DNA of 64,000 bases from assembly GCA_964343305.1 (NCBI GenBank), contig CAYFJO010000001.1:23112-87111 (forward strand). The letters run 5' to 3'. Every line of letters begins with the position of its first letter. The stretch's first letter is position 1. A program made the translations under genes and the position numbers. The notes under the pieces were generated by a model. That model was not told the origin of the DNA. It saw only the letters and a list, made by a program, of their open reading frames with translations, and did not search any database. The stretch is from CAYFJO01 sp964343305 (GTDB lineage: Bacteria > Planctomycetota > Planctomycetia > Pirellulales > Pirellulaceae). Positions 34,823-43,519 of the stretch are shown here, piece after piece.

Positions 34823-36592
34823 ATGAATGAAACGAACGTGGGACAATCGTCGCTGGTGTTTGCTGAGCGAATTGAGCAGGCCGCACGATCGCTGTTTGGA
34901 TCGAGTCCGTTGGGGACGCAGATTTTGGTCGAGACGCGGCGGTTTCGTGATGATTGTGAGCGGCTGGCGAACAATCGTGGAATCGATGCGGTGACGATCG
35001 CCATGATCGGGGCCAAGAGCCAGGGCAAGACATGGCTCGCTCGGCGGTTGATCAATCGGCCGGAGATTTGCGAACGGATGCCGACAGGTGATCTGCGTGA
35101 TCAAGGGACGAAGCGACTCGTTTGGGTTGGACCTGTTTCGCCTGCGGAACGGGATGCGGACGCCGAAGAGTTCTTTCAATGTCCCGAGCGCGACATGGCG
35201 GATCTGGGGCGGCGGTATGTGTTGTTGGATAGCCCTGGATTCACAGATGTCGATCAACATGCCGCACAGATTGCGACCGAAGCGCTGTCGAGTGCCCAGA
35301 TGAAGATCCTGGTCATCCGTCGCGATCGGCTTCGCGATTTGACCCATGTGTCGAGTGCGAATTTGGCAGATGGATCGGTGTTATTTCCGATCGTGACGGC
35401 GGTGCGACCGGATGATGAGCAACTTGCGGGCGATCTTGAATGGCTGCGTGAGCGGATCGAGAAAGTTGCTCCGCGGGCGATCTTAATTGATCCGGTTTGT
35501 TTGGAAGACATTGATGTCGCGGATAGCGAGGATGCCGTTGCCGCGCGCGCCGTGGATGCGATTCGCGCGGCAGTCGATCAAGCAGTACCGAATCTTGCTT
35601 CGCCGTCGCGACTGGCCGAACAACAAATCGAGGCGCGGACCGAACGGTTTCGCGGTCGACTACGGCAATTGCTGAAGGAGTTTACGCCGGCACTCGAATC
35701 AGCCGTTCGAGACTTAGAAAGAGAAGTCGATCGCTTGCCGTCGGAGTTGGTCGGTTCGATGCTGGGCAGCCAGGCCGTGTTGCGAGCCGGCGTTCGCAGC
35801 CGGATGCGGGCCGAGCTGATGTTGAGCACCAGCCCGATTTGGTTCCCTTATCGAACGATCCTGGGGTTGTTGAATCTGACACAGGGCGCGTGGGACAAGC
35901 TAATCTTGACCTTCACCGGCAGCGTCCCATCACTGTTCGGATCGATGTTTACGGCCGCACGCAACATTCGCGATGCAAAATCGTTTCAAGAAGAAGTCGC
36001 AGGGGGAATGCGGCGACGGTTGACAACGATGGTCCAGGATCGCTTGCGGCCGCTGGTTGTTGAATTCGACCGCAAGGTCAGTAGCACGATGGACAGCAGC
36101 GGCGAACAGTTGTCCGACGACGTCGCGGGTGCCGAGTTGACGGGCATTGACCAATTGCAGACCGCCTCGACCGAGATCTTCGAAAACGAAGTCGGCAGCA
36201 ACATGACTCCGCAATCGGTGACGCAGATTTGTGCGCTGGTTGGCACGTTGATTTTTTGGGGATTGTTTGGCGGACCGATCGTGGCACTTTATCGCGGTTA
36301 CTTTCATGCCATTTTCGGCGTGTTTGGTGCCGGCGGCGGGTCGCTGACGCATTTCCCACATCCGTCGGCTGCGATGTTGTTTACCAGCTTGGTCTTGTCG
36401 CTGTTGCCAACGTTCATCTTTTGCATGTTCTTTTTGACACTCGCGCTGCGACGCAAGAAAGTCGAAGACTGCGCGACACTGATTCGCGACCGGCACTTGG
36501 AAATGATCGAGCAAATGAAAAGCGAAGATGTGCTACGGCTTCAATTTGATCATCCACGCTTGCAGCAGGCCCAGTTTCTCTTGTCTTTGTGA
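34823..36592 (+). CDS. Dynamin-like GTPase B, membrane-anchored
   Basis: A 589-residue partner of the upstream GTPase. G1 is MIGAKSQGKTW (Lys69) and G3 is a canonical LLDSPGFTD; the G4 region is FPIVTAVRPDD. A helical stalk (residues 250-450) contains a short hydrophobic patch. Two strong membrane segments follow near 475-500 and 520-550 (LFTSLVLSLLPTFIFCMFFL), then a charged cytoplasmic tail. Size and plan match bacterial dynamin-like proteins that work as unequal pairs. It is coupled upstream (9 bp) and downstream (overlap) to its neighbours. Confidence 0.78.
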   Translation: MNETNVGQSSLVFAERIEQAARSLFGSSPLGTQILVETRRFRDDCERLANNRGIDAVTIAMIGAKSQGKTWLARRLINRPEICERMPTGDLRDQGTKRLVWVGPVSPAERDADAEEFFQCPERDMADLGRRYVLLDSPGFTDVDQHAAQIATEALSSAQMKILVIRRDRLRDLTHVSSANLADGSVLFPIVTAVRPDDEQLAGDLEWLRERIEKVAPRAILIDPVCLEDIDVADSEDAVAARAVDAIRAAVDQAVPNLASPSRLAEQQIEARTERFRGRLRQLLKEFTPALESAVRDLEREVDRLPSELVGSMLGSQAVLRAGVRSRMRAELMLSTSPIWFPYRTILGLLNLTQGAWDKLILTFTGSVPSLFGSMFTAARNIRDAKSFQEEVAGGMRRRLTTMVQDRLRPLVVEFDRKVSSTMDSSGEQLSDDVAGAELTGIDQLQTASTEIFENEVGSNMTPQSVTQICALVGTLIFWGLFGGPIVALYRGYFHAIFGVFGAGGGSLTHFPHPSAAMLFTSLVLSLLPTFIFCMFFLTLALRRKKVEDCATLIRDRHLEMIEQMKSEDVLRLQFDHPRLQQAQFLLSL

Positions 36593-37488
36593 CGATGACC
36601 ATGGACGATCATCTTAGTTGTGATCCGCAACACCGAGCCTGGCGACGTTTTCGTCGGAGCAAGTCGGCTTGGCTTGGTGCCGTGCTCGTGGGCGTGTTTG
36701 CGTTCATGGCGTTGTCGGCGAACTTGATCGCACCCTATGGACCGGATCAACGGGGCGATGAAACGACAGGACAACGATTTCCGCAGTACCAGTCGCCGAG
36801 TTCCCGGTTTTTGCTGGGCACGGATCAGGATGGCAAGGATATCTTGACGCGGGTCATGTACGGTTCGCGTTTGTCGTTGATCGCCGGTGTGATTTCAATT
36901 GCGCTGGCGGTGGTGATCGGAGTGCCGGCCGGAGCGATCGCCGGATATTGCGGACGTTGGATCGATTCGTTGATCATGCGGACGATTGATGTGGCTTTGG
37001 CGTTTCCAAGTGTCTTGATTGCGCTGCTGGTGGCGATGGCGTTTAGCACGGGATGGGCGGCGGTGATTATCGCGGTTGGTTTGATAAACGTGCCGGTTTT
37101 CGCCCGGCAAGTTCGAGCCACGGTTTTGACGCTGCGTGAATTGGATTACGTGACGGCGAGTCGTTCGCTAGGCGCATCGCACAGGCATATTCTCATTCGT
37201 GCGATTTTGCCGGGGATCATCAATCCTGTCGTGGTACTGGCGACATTGGGGTTGGGAATGGCGATATTAGAGGTGGCTGGATTGTCGTTTCTCGGCGTGG
37301 CTGGTGATGTGACTGAGCCGGAGTGGGGCAGCATGCTGACACAGGCCAACGACAGCCTGCAAAACAGCATCTGGCCGGCGTTGGGACCGGGCGTGGCGAT
37401 CTCGCTGAGCATTCTTGGATTTAATCTGCTTGGCGATGGATTGCGAGATGCGCTGGACCTGAAACTTGAAGGACGCGAGGCAACTTAG
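36589..37488 (+). CDS. ABC transporter permease, DppC/OppC type
   Basis: A 299-residue inner-membrane protein. It has the OppC-type N-terminal segment (WRRFRRSKSAWLGAVLVGVF), six membrane helices, the periplasmic LLGTDQDGKDILTRVMYGSR signature and an EAA loop (SLGASHRHILIRAILPG). It should form the pore of a peptide or nickel importer with a DppB-type partner, two ATPases and a binding protein, none of which is present in the window. The GTG start overlaps the preceding stop (GTGA); ATG at 36595 is the alternative. Confidence 0.85.
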   Translation: MTMTMDDHLSCDPQHRAWRRFRRSKSAWLGAVLVGVFAFMALSANLIAPYGPDQRGDETTGQRFPQYQSPSSRFLLGTDQDGKDILTRVMYGSRLSLIAGVISIALAVVIGVPAGAIAGYCGRWIDSLIMRTIDVALAFPSVLIALLVAMAFSTGWAAVIIAVGLINVPVFARQVRATVLTLRELDYVTASRSLGASHRHILIRAILPGIINPVVVLATLGLGMAILEVAGLSFLGVAGDVTEPEWGSMLTQANDSLQNSIWPALGPGVAISLSILGFNLLGDGLRDALDLKLEGREAT

Positions 37489-37560
37489 TCCGCCGGTATC
37501 GGTTCTTCATTTTGCCCGCTACACATATCACGGAGACGGAAAAGCCGTCGCCATCCGGTG

Positions 37561-38703
37561 TCAAGCATCTAAGGCTTGATGGAGGTCCGCATGCAGATCC
37601 TCGAAATGCTCAAGTCCCACGGACAAACGAATGAGCCCATCGCAAATGCCATGTGCCGCCCGATCTGCCGCGTCATAGCTCGCGTGCGACATCGAGGCAG
37701 GCTGCTCGATCAGCGATTCGACCGCACCGAGACTGACCGCCAGTTGGAACAAATTGGTTGCTTCGGCGACTCGTTTTGCTTTTTCGAAATCGCCGATTAC
37801 TTCGAAGCTGAGCATCGCTCCAAACCCGCCGTCCATTTGTTGCTTGGCCAACTCGTGTCCCGGATGGCTCTTTAATCCCGGATACAACACCCGTTGCACT
37901 CGCGAATCGCCGTCCAAGAACTCGGCGAGTTGCTGCGCCGTGCGACATTGTTCGCGGATTCGCAGATCCAGTGTTTTGATGCCGCGGCTGATCAGAAACG
38001 AATCAAACGGGCCGAGCACCGCGCCGGTTGCGTTTTGAATGAAGTACAGCCGGTCGTAAAGCTTTTGGTCCTTGACGACCAGCACGCCACCCAGCGCGTC
38101 GCTGTGGCCGCCCAAGTATTTCGTGGCGGAATGCATGACAATGTCCGCACCAAGTTCAAACGGACGAGTCAGCGAAGGTGTCGCGAAGGTGTTGTCAACG
38201 CCGACGAGCAAATCATGTTCATGAGCCCACTTGGCACAGGCGGCGAGATCCGTGATCGACATCAGCGGATTGCCGGGACTTTCCAGCCACAATATCTTCG
38301 TTTCCGGGCGCAGCGACTTTTCCAGCGACTCAATGTTTTCACTCGAAGCCAACGAAACTTCGATCCCTGCACGGTCGACAATCTTGTGCAGCAATCGATA
38401 CGTGCCACCATAAATGTCGCTGCCCGCCAGGATGTGATCGCCCGCGCCAAACAACATGGTCACACAATGCGTCGCGGCCATTCCGGTTGAAAACGCCAGT
38501 GCCCCGCAACCGCCCTCCAGCGACGCGATGGTGGTTTCCAAGTTTTTCCGGGTGGGGTTGCCGCTGCGCGAATAATCAAACTCACCCCAATCGCCCGCGC
38601 CGGGTTGGACAAACGTCGAGGCCACGTGAATCGGCGGCACAACCGCACCGGTCTGCGGATCTCGCTCGTTGCCGGTGTGGATAGCGCGCGTACGGAACTT
38701 CAT
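37561..38703 (-). CDS. Cystathionine gamma-synthase/lyase family PLP enzyme
   Basis: A 380-residue Cys/Met-metabolism PLP enzyme. It has the N-terminal RTRAIHTGNE, the YSRSGNPTR phosphate-binding loop, VDNTFATP and the PLP lysine in SATKYLGGHSD (Lys195). Family members make cystathionine from O-acylhomoserine or cleave it to cysteine and homocysteine. The sequence alone does not separate synthase (metB) from lyase (mccB) with confidence. It ends 72 bp from the convergent permease gene. Confidence 0.9.
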   Translation of the reverse strand: MKFRTRAIHTGNERDPQTGAVVPPIHVASTFVQPGAGDWGEFDYSRSGNPTRKNLETTIASLEGGCGALAFSTGMAATHCVTMLFGAGDHILAGSDIYGGTYRLLHKIVDRAGIEVSLASSENIESLEKSLRPETKILWLESPGNPLMSITDLAACAKWAHEHDLLVGVDNTFATPSLTRPFELGADIVMHSATKYLGGHSDALGGVLVVKDQKLYDRLYFIQNATGAVLGPFDSFLISRGIKTLDLRIREQCRTAQQLAEFLDGDSRVQRVLYPGLKSHPGHELAKQQMDGGFGAMLSFEVIGDFEKAKRVAEATNLFQLAVSLGAVESLIEQPASMSHASYDAADRAAHGICDGLIRLSVGLEHFEDLHADLHQALDA

Positions 38704-38790
38704 TTCAAAATCAATTTGCTTGGAAGAAACATCAGTGCACGTTCAACATGCACCCCATCATTGCACTGCCGCGACATGCCGTCCAGCCGG

Positions 38791-41505
38791 TTAATACACG
38801 TAGATGAACTCATTCGAGTTCATGAGCACGAGGCACAAATCGGCGAGTGCGCGCGTCTTTGCATCGACGTCCCAGGGCTTCACGTCCGGCACGTAATTCT
38901 GATAAATGTCCAACGACTCTTCCCATTGAAACGACAAGCCGGTCATTTCTTCGACCATCGTGCGGATGATCGTCTTTGGCATTTCGACTTTCTTGGGCGG
39001 ACGCGTTCGATGATGATCCGTCATCCATGCCAAATGTGCGAGCGAGCGGGCCAACTCTTCGTCAGTTGGCAAGCGGCCGAATGCCAAACGAAATGCTGAC
39101 TGGATTTGCTTGGCCGCGATCTCACTTGATTCGCTCAAACGTTTTGCCATCGCCAGCGATCGATCGTAACTTGCCTCACTGTTGAACAAGCTGAAAACTT
39201 GGGGCGTGACGGTCGACGCGTCTCGGCGTTCGCACGACAGATCGGGGCCTGGTTGGTCGAACACTTCCATCATCGGATCGCGCAGTGTGCGGGTTTTCAG
39301 TGCGTAAATCGTGCGCCGATTTCGCTCGGCGGGCGTTCGCGACGGTTGATAGGCCGGTGCGACCGAGCCCATTACGTGCCGCGGTTGCATGGCAACTTCG
39401 CGATTGATCACCGGGCGGATCGGAACACCGCCCATCTTGGAGTTCAATTCGCCAGAGACCAGCAGCATGCTGTCGCGAAGTTCTTCGGCCGTGAGTCGCC
39501 GCGGCGAGAACGTTGCGAGCAGTTTGTTGTCAGGATCTGACTTCTCAATCGTTGCTGGGATGGGATGGATGCCGCTGCGCGTGTACGCATCCGACGTCAT
39601 GATCAATCGATGCAACTTTTTGATCGACCAGTCGTTCTCGACAAACCAGGTTGCCAAGTAGTCGAGCAATTCGGGATGAGTTGGTTTCGCGCCGGTCTTG
39701 CCAAAATTGTTTGGATTCGCCGCGAGTCCTTGGCCAAAATGCCACTGCCACACACGGTTGACAATCACCCGCGCGGTCAGCGGGTTGTCCTTGCTCGTGA
39801 TCCACTGGGCCAACTTCGTTCGTCGACCATCCATCGTATTTGGAATCGTTGGTTGGTTGGACTCCAACGGTACGGCGCTCAACACACCCGGCGAAACTTT
39901 TTCCCTGGGCGACTCCAGCGAGCCGCCAGTCAAAATGAATATCTCTTGCGAGTTACCCGTTCGGTTGCCTGGCAGCGGGTGGTGTGAACTGTTCGAAACG
40001 TATTTCGCTAACGGACCGTTGTAAACGCTCAGCGCCAGCGGCTTGTACTGGTTCACCAAACGCTGGTAAATCTGGCTTTGTTTTCGTTTGACCTTCGCGA
40101 CGCCGAGGCCTGCTTTTTTCTTGTCGTCGGGGCTCGCGTCGTCTGGCACGATCAGTTGGATGCCTTGATCTTTGAGCAACCGCTCGACGCGGGCCAGACC
40201 GTCGTCAATGCCGGCCGTGTTTTCATGCGATTGAAACGGCACGTCGCGATCGGCAAATTGGACGGTTGCAAAGACGGCTTGCATGCGGTAGTAATCCCGC
40301 GTGGGCAGCGGATCGAATTTGTGATCGTGACACTTGCAGCAGCGCAGACTGTGGGCCAGAAACGTTTCACCGACACTATTTGTGATGTCATCGAGATATT
40401 GTTGACGAGTGACCGCCGCCACGCTCATCGCCGTGTGTTCCCACGGACCCATGCGAAGAAAGCCAACTGCGATTAGATTCTCCGCGTCTTCGTGGGACGG
40501 ATTGGCAATCCGTCCTACAAGTTCGTCTCCGGCCAGTTGCTCTCTGACAAATTGGTCGTACGGTTTGTCGGTGTTGAAACTGCGAATCACATAGTCGCGA
40601 TATCGCCAGGCGTTGGGCCGCGCGAAGTCGTTGGAAAAACCGGCCGAGTCGGCGTAGCGCACCACGTCCAACCAACGCCGCGCCATTTGTTCGCCATAAC
40701 GACCACTCGCCAGCAGGCGATCGATCAATCCGCTGATCGCCGACCGCTGATTGCTGATCGCTTCTTTCTCAAATCGTTTGATTTGTTGGGAAGTTGGCGG
40801 CAGGCCGGTGAGGTCCAAGGTCGCACGGCGGATCAGCGTAAGTGAATCGGCCTGGGCGGCAGGTTCGATCTTGTTCGTGGCGAGACGGCGGTTGATGAAC
40901 GCATCGATTGGATGTTCATTATCGGTGTGCTGCCAAGGGACTTTGGGATTTGCGATCGGGCGGTAGGCCCAGAGATCGTCACTTTGGTAGCGGCGATAAG
41001 TCCAATCGTCCGACAGCCCGCCGCTGGTCGTGATCAATTCGCCGTCTTCGTTGACTCGCTCGGCACGATATTCTTTGCGAATTCGATCCTGCACCGCGCC
41101 GCTCGGCCACGGCGCTCCGGCGGCGATCCACATTCGCACCCATTCGATTTGCTGGTCGCTCAGTCGATCGTTTTCCTTTGGCGGCATTTCCAGTCCGTCC
41201 CAGCGAATGGCCTGATAGATCGGACTTTCGTTTGGTTTGCCTGCCAACAACGCGCGTTCATCGGATTCGCCACCACGGACCATCGCCTCGCGCGAACGCA
41301 TGTCGAATTCGCCTTTAACATCGGTAGCGTCGTCGCCGTGGCATCCGAAGCACTTTGTTTTGAGCAGCGGAAGAACGCGAATCGTGAAATGCCGCTCGGC
41401 GTCGACACGGTTGGTCGTTACATCATCGGCGATCCCGTTCGACACGCCCCCAATCCACACCACGAAAACAACAACAGGCAAACGTAAATCAATGAGTCTC
41501 ATCAT
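38791..41505 (-). CDS. Secreted DUF1549/DUF1553 haem protein
   Basis: A 904-residue protein of the planctomycete-specific PSCyt1-DUF1549-DUF1553 type. After a signal peptide (VVVFVVWIGGVSNGIA) comes a cytochrome c-like domain with CFGCH (Cys52-His56) and an EMPPKE methionine loop. DUF1549 follows (about 200-420; LDLTGLPPT, DKPYDQFVREQLAGDE), then DUF1553 to the end (LAQWITSKDNPLTARVIVNR). These proteins are secreted, usually paired with a DUF1501 protein, and have no firm function. Residues GRIANPS near 330 come from an inserted intergenic repeat. No DUF1501 gene is next to it. Confidence 0.9.
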   Translation of the reverse strand: MMRLIDLRLPVVVFVVWIGGVSNGIADDVTTNRVDAERHFTIRVLPLLKTKCFGCHGDDATDVKGEFDMRSREAMVRGGESDERALLAGKPNESPIYQAIRWDGLEMPPKENDRLSDQQIEWVRMWIAAGAPWPSGAVQDRIRKEYRAERVNEDGELITTSGGLSDDWTYRRYQSDDLWAYRPIANPKVPWQHTDNEHPIDAFINRRLATNKIEPAAQADSLTLIRRATLDLTGLPPTSQQIKRFEKEAISNQRSAISGLIDRLLASGRYGEQMARRWLDVVRYADSAGFSNDFARPNAWRYRDYVIRSFNTDKPYDQFVREQLAGDELVGRIANPSHEDAENLIAVGFLRMGPWEHTAMSVAAVTRQQYLDDITNSVGETFLAHSLRCCKCHDHKFDPLPTRDYYRMQAVFATVQFADRDVPFQSHENTAGIDDGLARVERLLKDQGIQLIVPDDASPDDKKKAGLGVAKVKRKQSQIYQRLVNQYKPLALSVYNGPLAKYVSNSSHHPLPGNRTGNSQEIFILTGGSLESPREKVSPGVLSAVPLESNQPTIPNTMDGRRTKLAQWITSKDNPLTARVIVNRVWQWHFGQGLAANPNNFGKTGAKPTHPELLDYLATWFVENDWSIKKLHRLIMTSDAYTRSGIHPIPATIEKSDPDNKLLATFSPRRLTAEELRDSMLLVSGELNSKMGGVPIRPVINREVAMQPRHVMGSVAPAYQPSRTPAERNRRTIYALKTRTLRDPMMEVFDQPGPDLSCERRDASTVTPQVFSLFNSEASYDRSLAMAKRLSESSEIAAKQIQSAFRLAFGRLPTDEELARSLAHLAWMTDHHRTRPPKKVEMPKTIIRTMVEEMTGLSFQWEESLDIYQNYVPDVKPWDVDAKTRALADLCLVLMNSNEFIYVY
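40495..40515. repeat. GGACGGATT palindrome inside a coding sequence
   Basis: GGACGGATTGGCAATCCGTCC, a 21-bp palindrome, lies in frame within the DUF1549/DUF1553 gene and encodes part of VGRIANPS. A close copy (GGACGGATTTCCAATCCGTCC) is intergenic at 60505. Confidence 0.75.
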
Positions 41506-41619
41506 TCCAACATCTTACAATCAACCAGGACCGGTTCCAACTCTCGCGCCAATGGGTGAGAATAACTTCTGGTGATTTTGTTTCCATCATGCTGTAATAA
41601 CAACAAACCAAGGAGCAAC

Positions 41620-41772
41620 ATGAAACGTTTGCTGCAATTCATCGTCATCGGCGTTACCATTACGATCATGGGCTGTGGTTCGTCGTGATGAAAGTCGAAC
41701 AACTCTGAGTCTGGTCCAGACTCAAACAACGCTCCTGCGACAACTCCTGACAATGGCGACGTAGACGGTTAA
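41620..41772 (+). pseudogene. Small lipoprotein with two consecutive in-frame TGA codons
   Basis: AAGGAG precedes ATG at 41620. The frame encodes MKRLLQFIVIGVTITIMGCG, a lipoprotein leader with a lipobox cysteine, then SS, TGA, TGA, then 26 more low-complexity codons (KSNNSESGPDSNNAPATTPD...) to a TAA 3 bp before the SDR start. Planctomycetes often have such short Ser/Asn/Thr-rich lipoproteins. As written the product would be a 22-residue lipopeptide. It is either a pseudogene, a deliberately short product or a sequence error. Confidence 0.55.
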
Positions 41773-41775
41773 CTC

Positions 41776-42597
41776 ATGTCAAACACTCGACCTCGTGGCG
41801 CTGTAAAGTACGACAATACGGGTCGCGTCATCATTGTCACGGGCGGTTGCAGTGGCATTGGTTTGGCAATCTGCCAGGCGTTTGTCGAGTCGGGCGCGGC
41901 CGGGGTCGTTTGTCTTGACGTGGACGAACAAGCGGCGCAGGATCTGCCGCCAGGCATCGAGTTTCGTCGCGGTGACACGTCCAGCGAAGCGGATTGCCGA
42001 AATGCGATTCAGTGGACTGTCGAACAATTTGGCGGCGTCGATGTCCTGGTAAACAACGCGGCAATCCAGCCCAAGGAATCTTATCGACCGATCGACGAGT
42101 TGCCGACCGATGTTTGGCAACGGCTGGTGTCGATCAATTTTTCGGGCTACACGTTGATGGCCAAATACGTGTTGGCCCAGATGAAGCAGCAGCAAAGTGG
42201 CGTAGTGGTCAACATCGCCAGCGGGCAGGGCCATCGCACGGCGCGCGAAGTCGGTACGTACGGTCCAATCAAAGCCGGCAACATCATGCAAGCTCGCCAA
42301 TGGGGCATCGAATACGCGCGCGATGGAATTCGAGTCGTCTCGGTTTCGCCCGGTGCGATCGACACGCCGCTGATTCGCGCCAGCCTCGAAGAACAAGGCG
42401 GGGGAGCGGCCATCGCCAATCGGCACCCAATTGGCCGCATCGGCAAGCCCGAAGAGATCGCCAACGCAGTGTTATGGCTATCCAGCAACGACGCATCGTT
42501 CATCACGGCCACGGATCTGGAAGTCGACGGTGGGCTTGGTGCTTTTGCGGCGTTTGCCGAACCGTATCCAATGATCGCCAATCCTCGTTTGCCGTGA
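41776..42597 (+). CDS. Short-chain dehydrogenase/reductase
   Basis: A 273-residue classical SDR oxidoreductase. It has the TGGCSGIG cofactor loop, the NNAA motif (VLVNNAAIQ), a catalytic serine in VNIASGQG, the YxxxK site in TYGPIKAGN and the PG motif after the sixth strand (VSPGAIDTP). Asp after the second strand (CLDVDE) suggests NAD(H) preference. The substrate is unknown. It follows the small lipoprotein frame by 3 bp. Confidence 0.9.
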   Translation: MSNTRPRGAVKYDNTGRVIIVTGGCSGIGLAICQAFVESGAAGVVCLDVDEQAAQDLPPGIEFRRGDTSSEADCRNAIQWTVEQFGGVDVLVNNAAIQPKESYRPIDELPTDVWQRLVSINFSGYTLMAKYVLAQMKQQQSGVVVNIASGQGHRTAREVGTYGPIKAGNIMQARQWGIEYARDGIRVVSVSPGAIDTPLIRASLEEQGGGAAIANRHPIGRIGKPEEIANAVLWLSSNDASFITATDLEVDGGLGAFAAFAEPYPMIANPRLP

Positions 42598-42605
42598 GGC
42601 ATAGA

Positions 42606-43424
42606 TTATTCCGGAACTTCCAGCGCCAACAAGCGATTGCGAGCGGGCAGGCTGAACGGTTTTGAGTAGTGATAGACTTGAGCCAGTTCTTCTTCGTCTA
42701 TGATGACAGGAGTTGGTTGTTCGGTGATGAAGTCCGCGAAATGCGGCACGTTGAATGCGACAAATGCCAGTTGCAAGCAGTCGATCGCCGGATCATATCG
42801 CTTGGCGAGATTGGGATAAGCGATCGGGCCAGTGTCCACTTGATACAGCGAATCGTCCAGGCTGATGTTCATCGTCTTGATGGGATACTCAATCACCGCC
42901 CTCAGCTTGGTCTCGTCGTTGCGGATTTCCGTTTGGGCGACGATCGGTTTGCCCGCGGCGGTTGCATCTCGGATTTCTTCAAACGTGTTAACTTCCGTGA
43001 CTCCTTTGCCGTATCGCAGTTTGAACACCGGTTCGCCCCAAATGTCCGCTTTCACTTCGCGATACGTCTCGCTGATGCGGCACGGCCGGCGGAAGATCAA
43101 CCAGTCGCGTCCGCCCAGGATCGGTAGAAAATCGTAGTTGTCCTCGATGAACAAGCCATCTTCGGCGAACGTGTGCTCGCTCTTGCACGAGGCGCATTGA
43201 TAGTAAACCCGCGACGTGCCAGCCTCCTCATCCGTGACCGTCGTGCGACTTTCGATCCAAAACCGAACCGCGTTGAACGACGCCTTGTTGCAGATAAACG
43301 ACAGTCCGTAGTCCAGGCACATCTTGTTGTTTTCCTTTTCGTCTGCTGCGGCGGCGATCGCGCCGACACCGACAGCGAATGAAGCCGAAACGCTCTTGAG
43401 AAACTTTCGTCGGTCGCCAGTCAT
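42606..43424 (-). CDS. Tat-exported hypothetical protein
   Basis: A 272-residue protein. The start at 43424 is supported by GAGG and opens a twin-arginine leader (GDRRKFLKSVSASFAVGVGA). The mature part has a CASCK pair (YYQCASCKSEHTF) that could bind a metal, then a beta-rich region and a C-terminal segment beginning PVIIDEEELAQVYHYSKPF. I do not recognise the family. It lies convergent to the SDR gene with an 8-bp gap and divergent from the serine hydrolase gene. Confidence 0.72.
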   Translation of the reverse strand: MTGDRRKFLKSVSASFAVGVGAIAAAADEKENNKMCLDYGLSFICNKASFNAVRFWIESRTTVTDEEAGTSRVYYQCASCKSEHTFAEDGLFIEDNYDFLPILGGRDWLIFRRPCRISETYREVKADIWGEPVFKLRYGKGVTEVNTFEEIRDATAAGKPIVAQTEIRNDETKLRAVIEYPIKTMNISLDDSLYQVDTGPIAYPNLAKRYDPAIDCLQLAFVAFNVPHFADFITEQPTPVIIDEEELAQVYHYSKPFSLPARNRLLALEVPE

Positions 43425-43519
43425 GCTTAACCTCGTCACAAAAGCAAAGTCGTTTGCAATTCATTACAATAACGTTCGAACTTTCGCTCCACCAGACTTT
43501 TTGCGACAAAACCCGCCCC

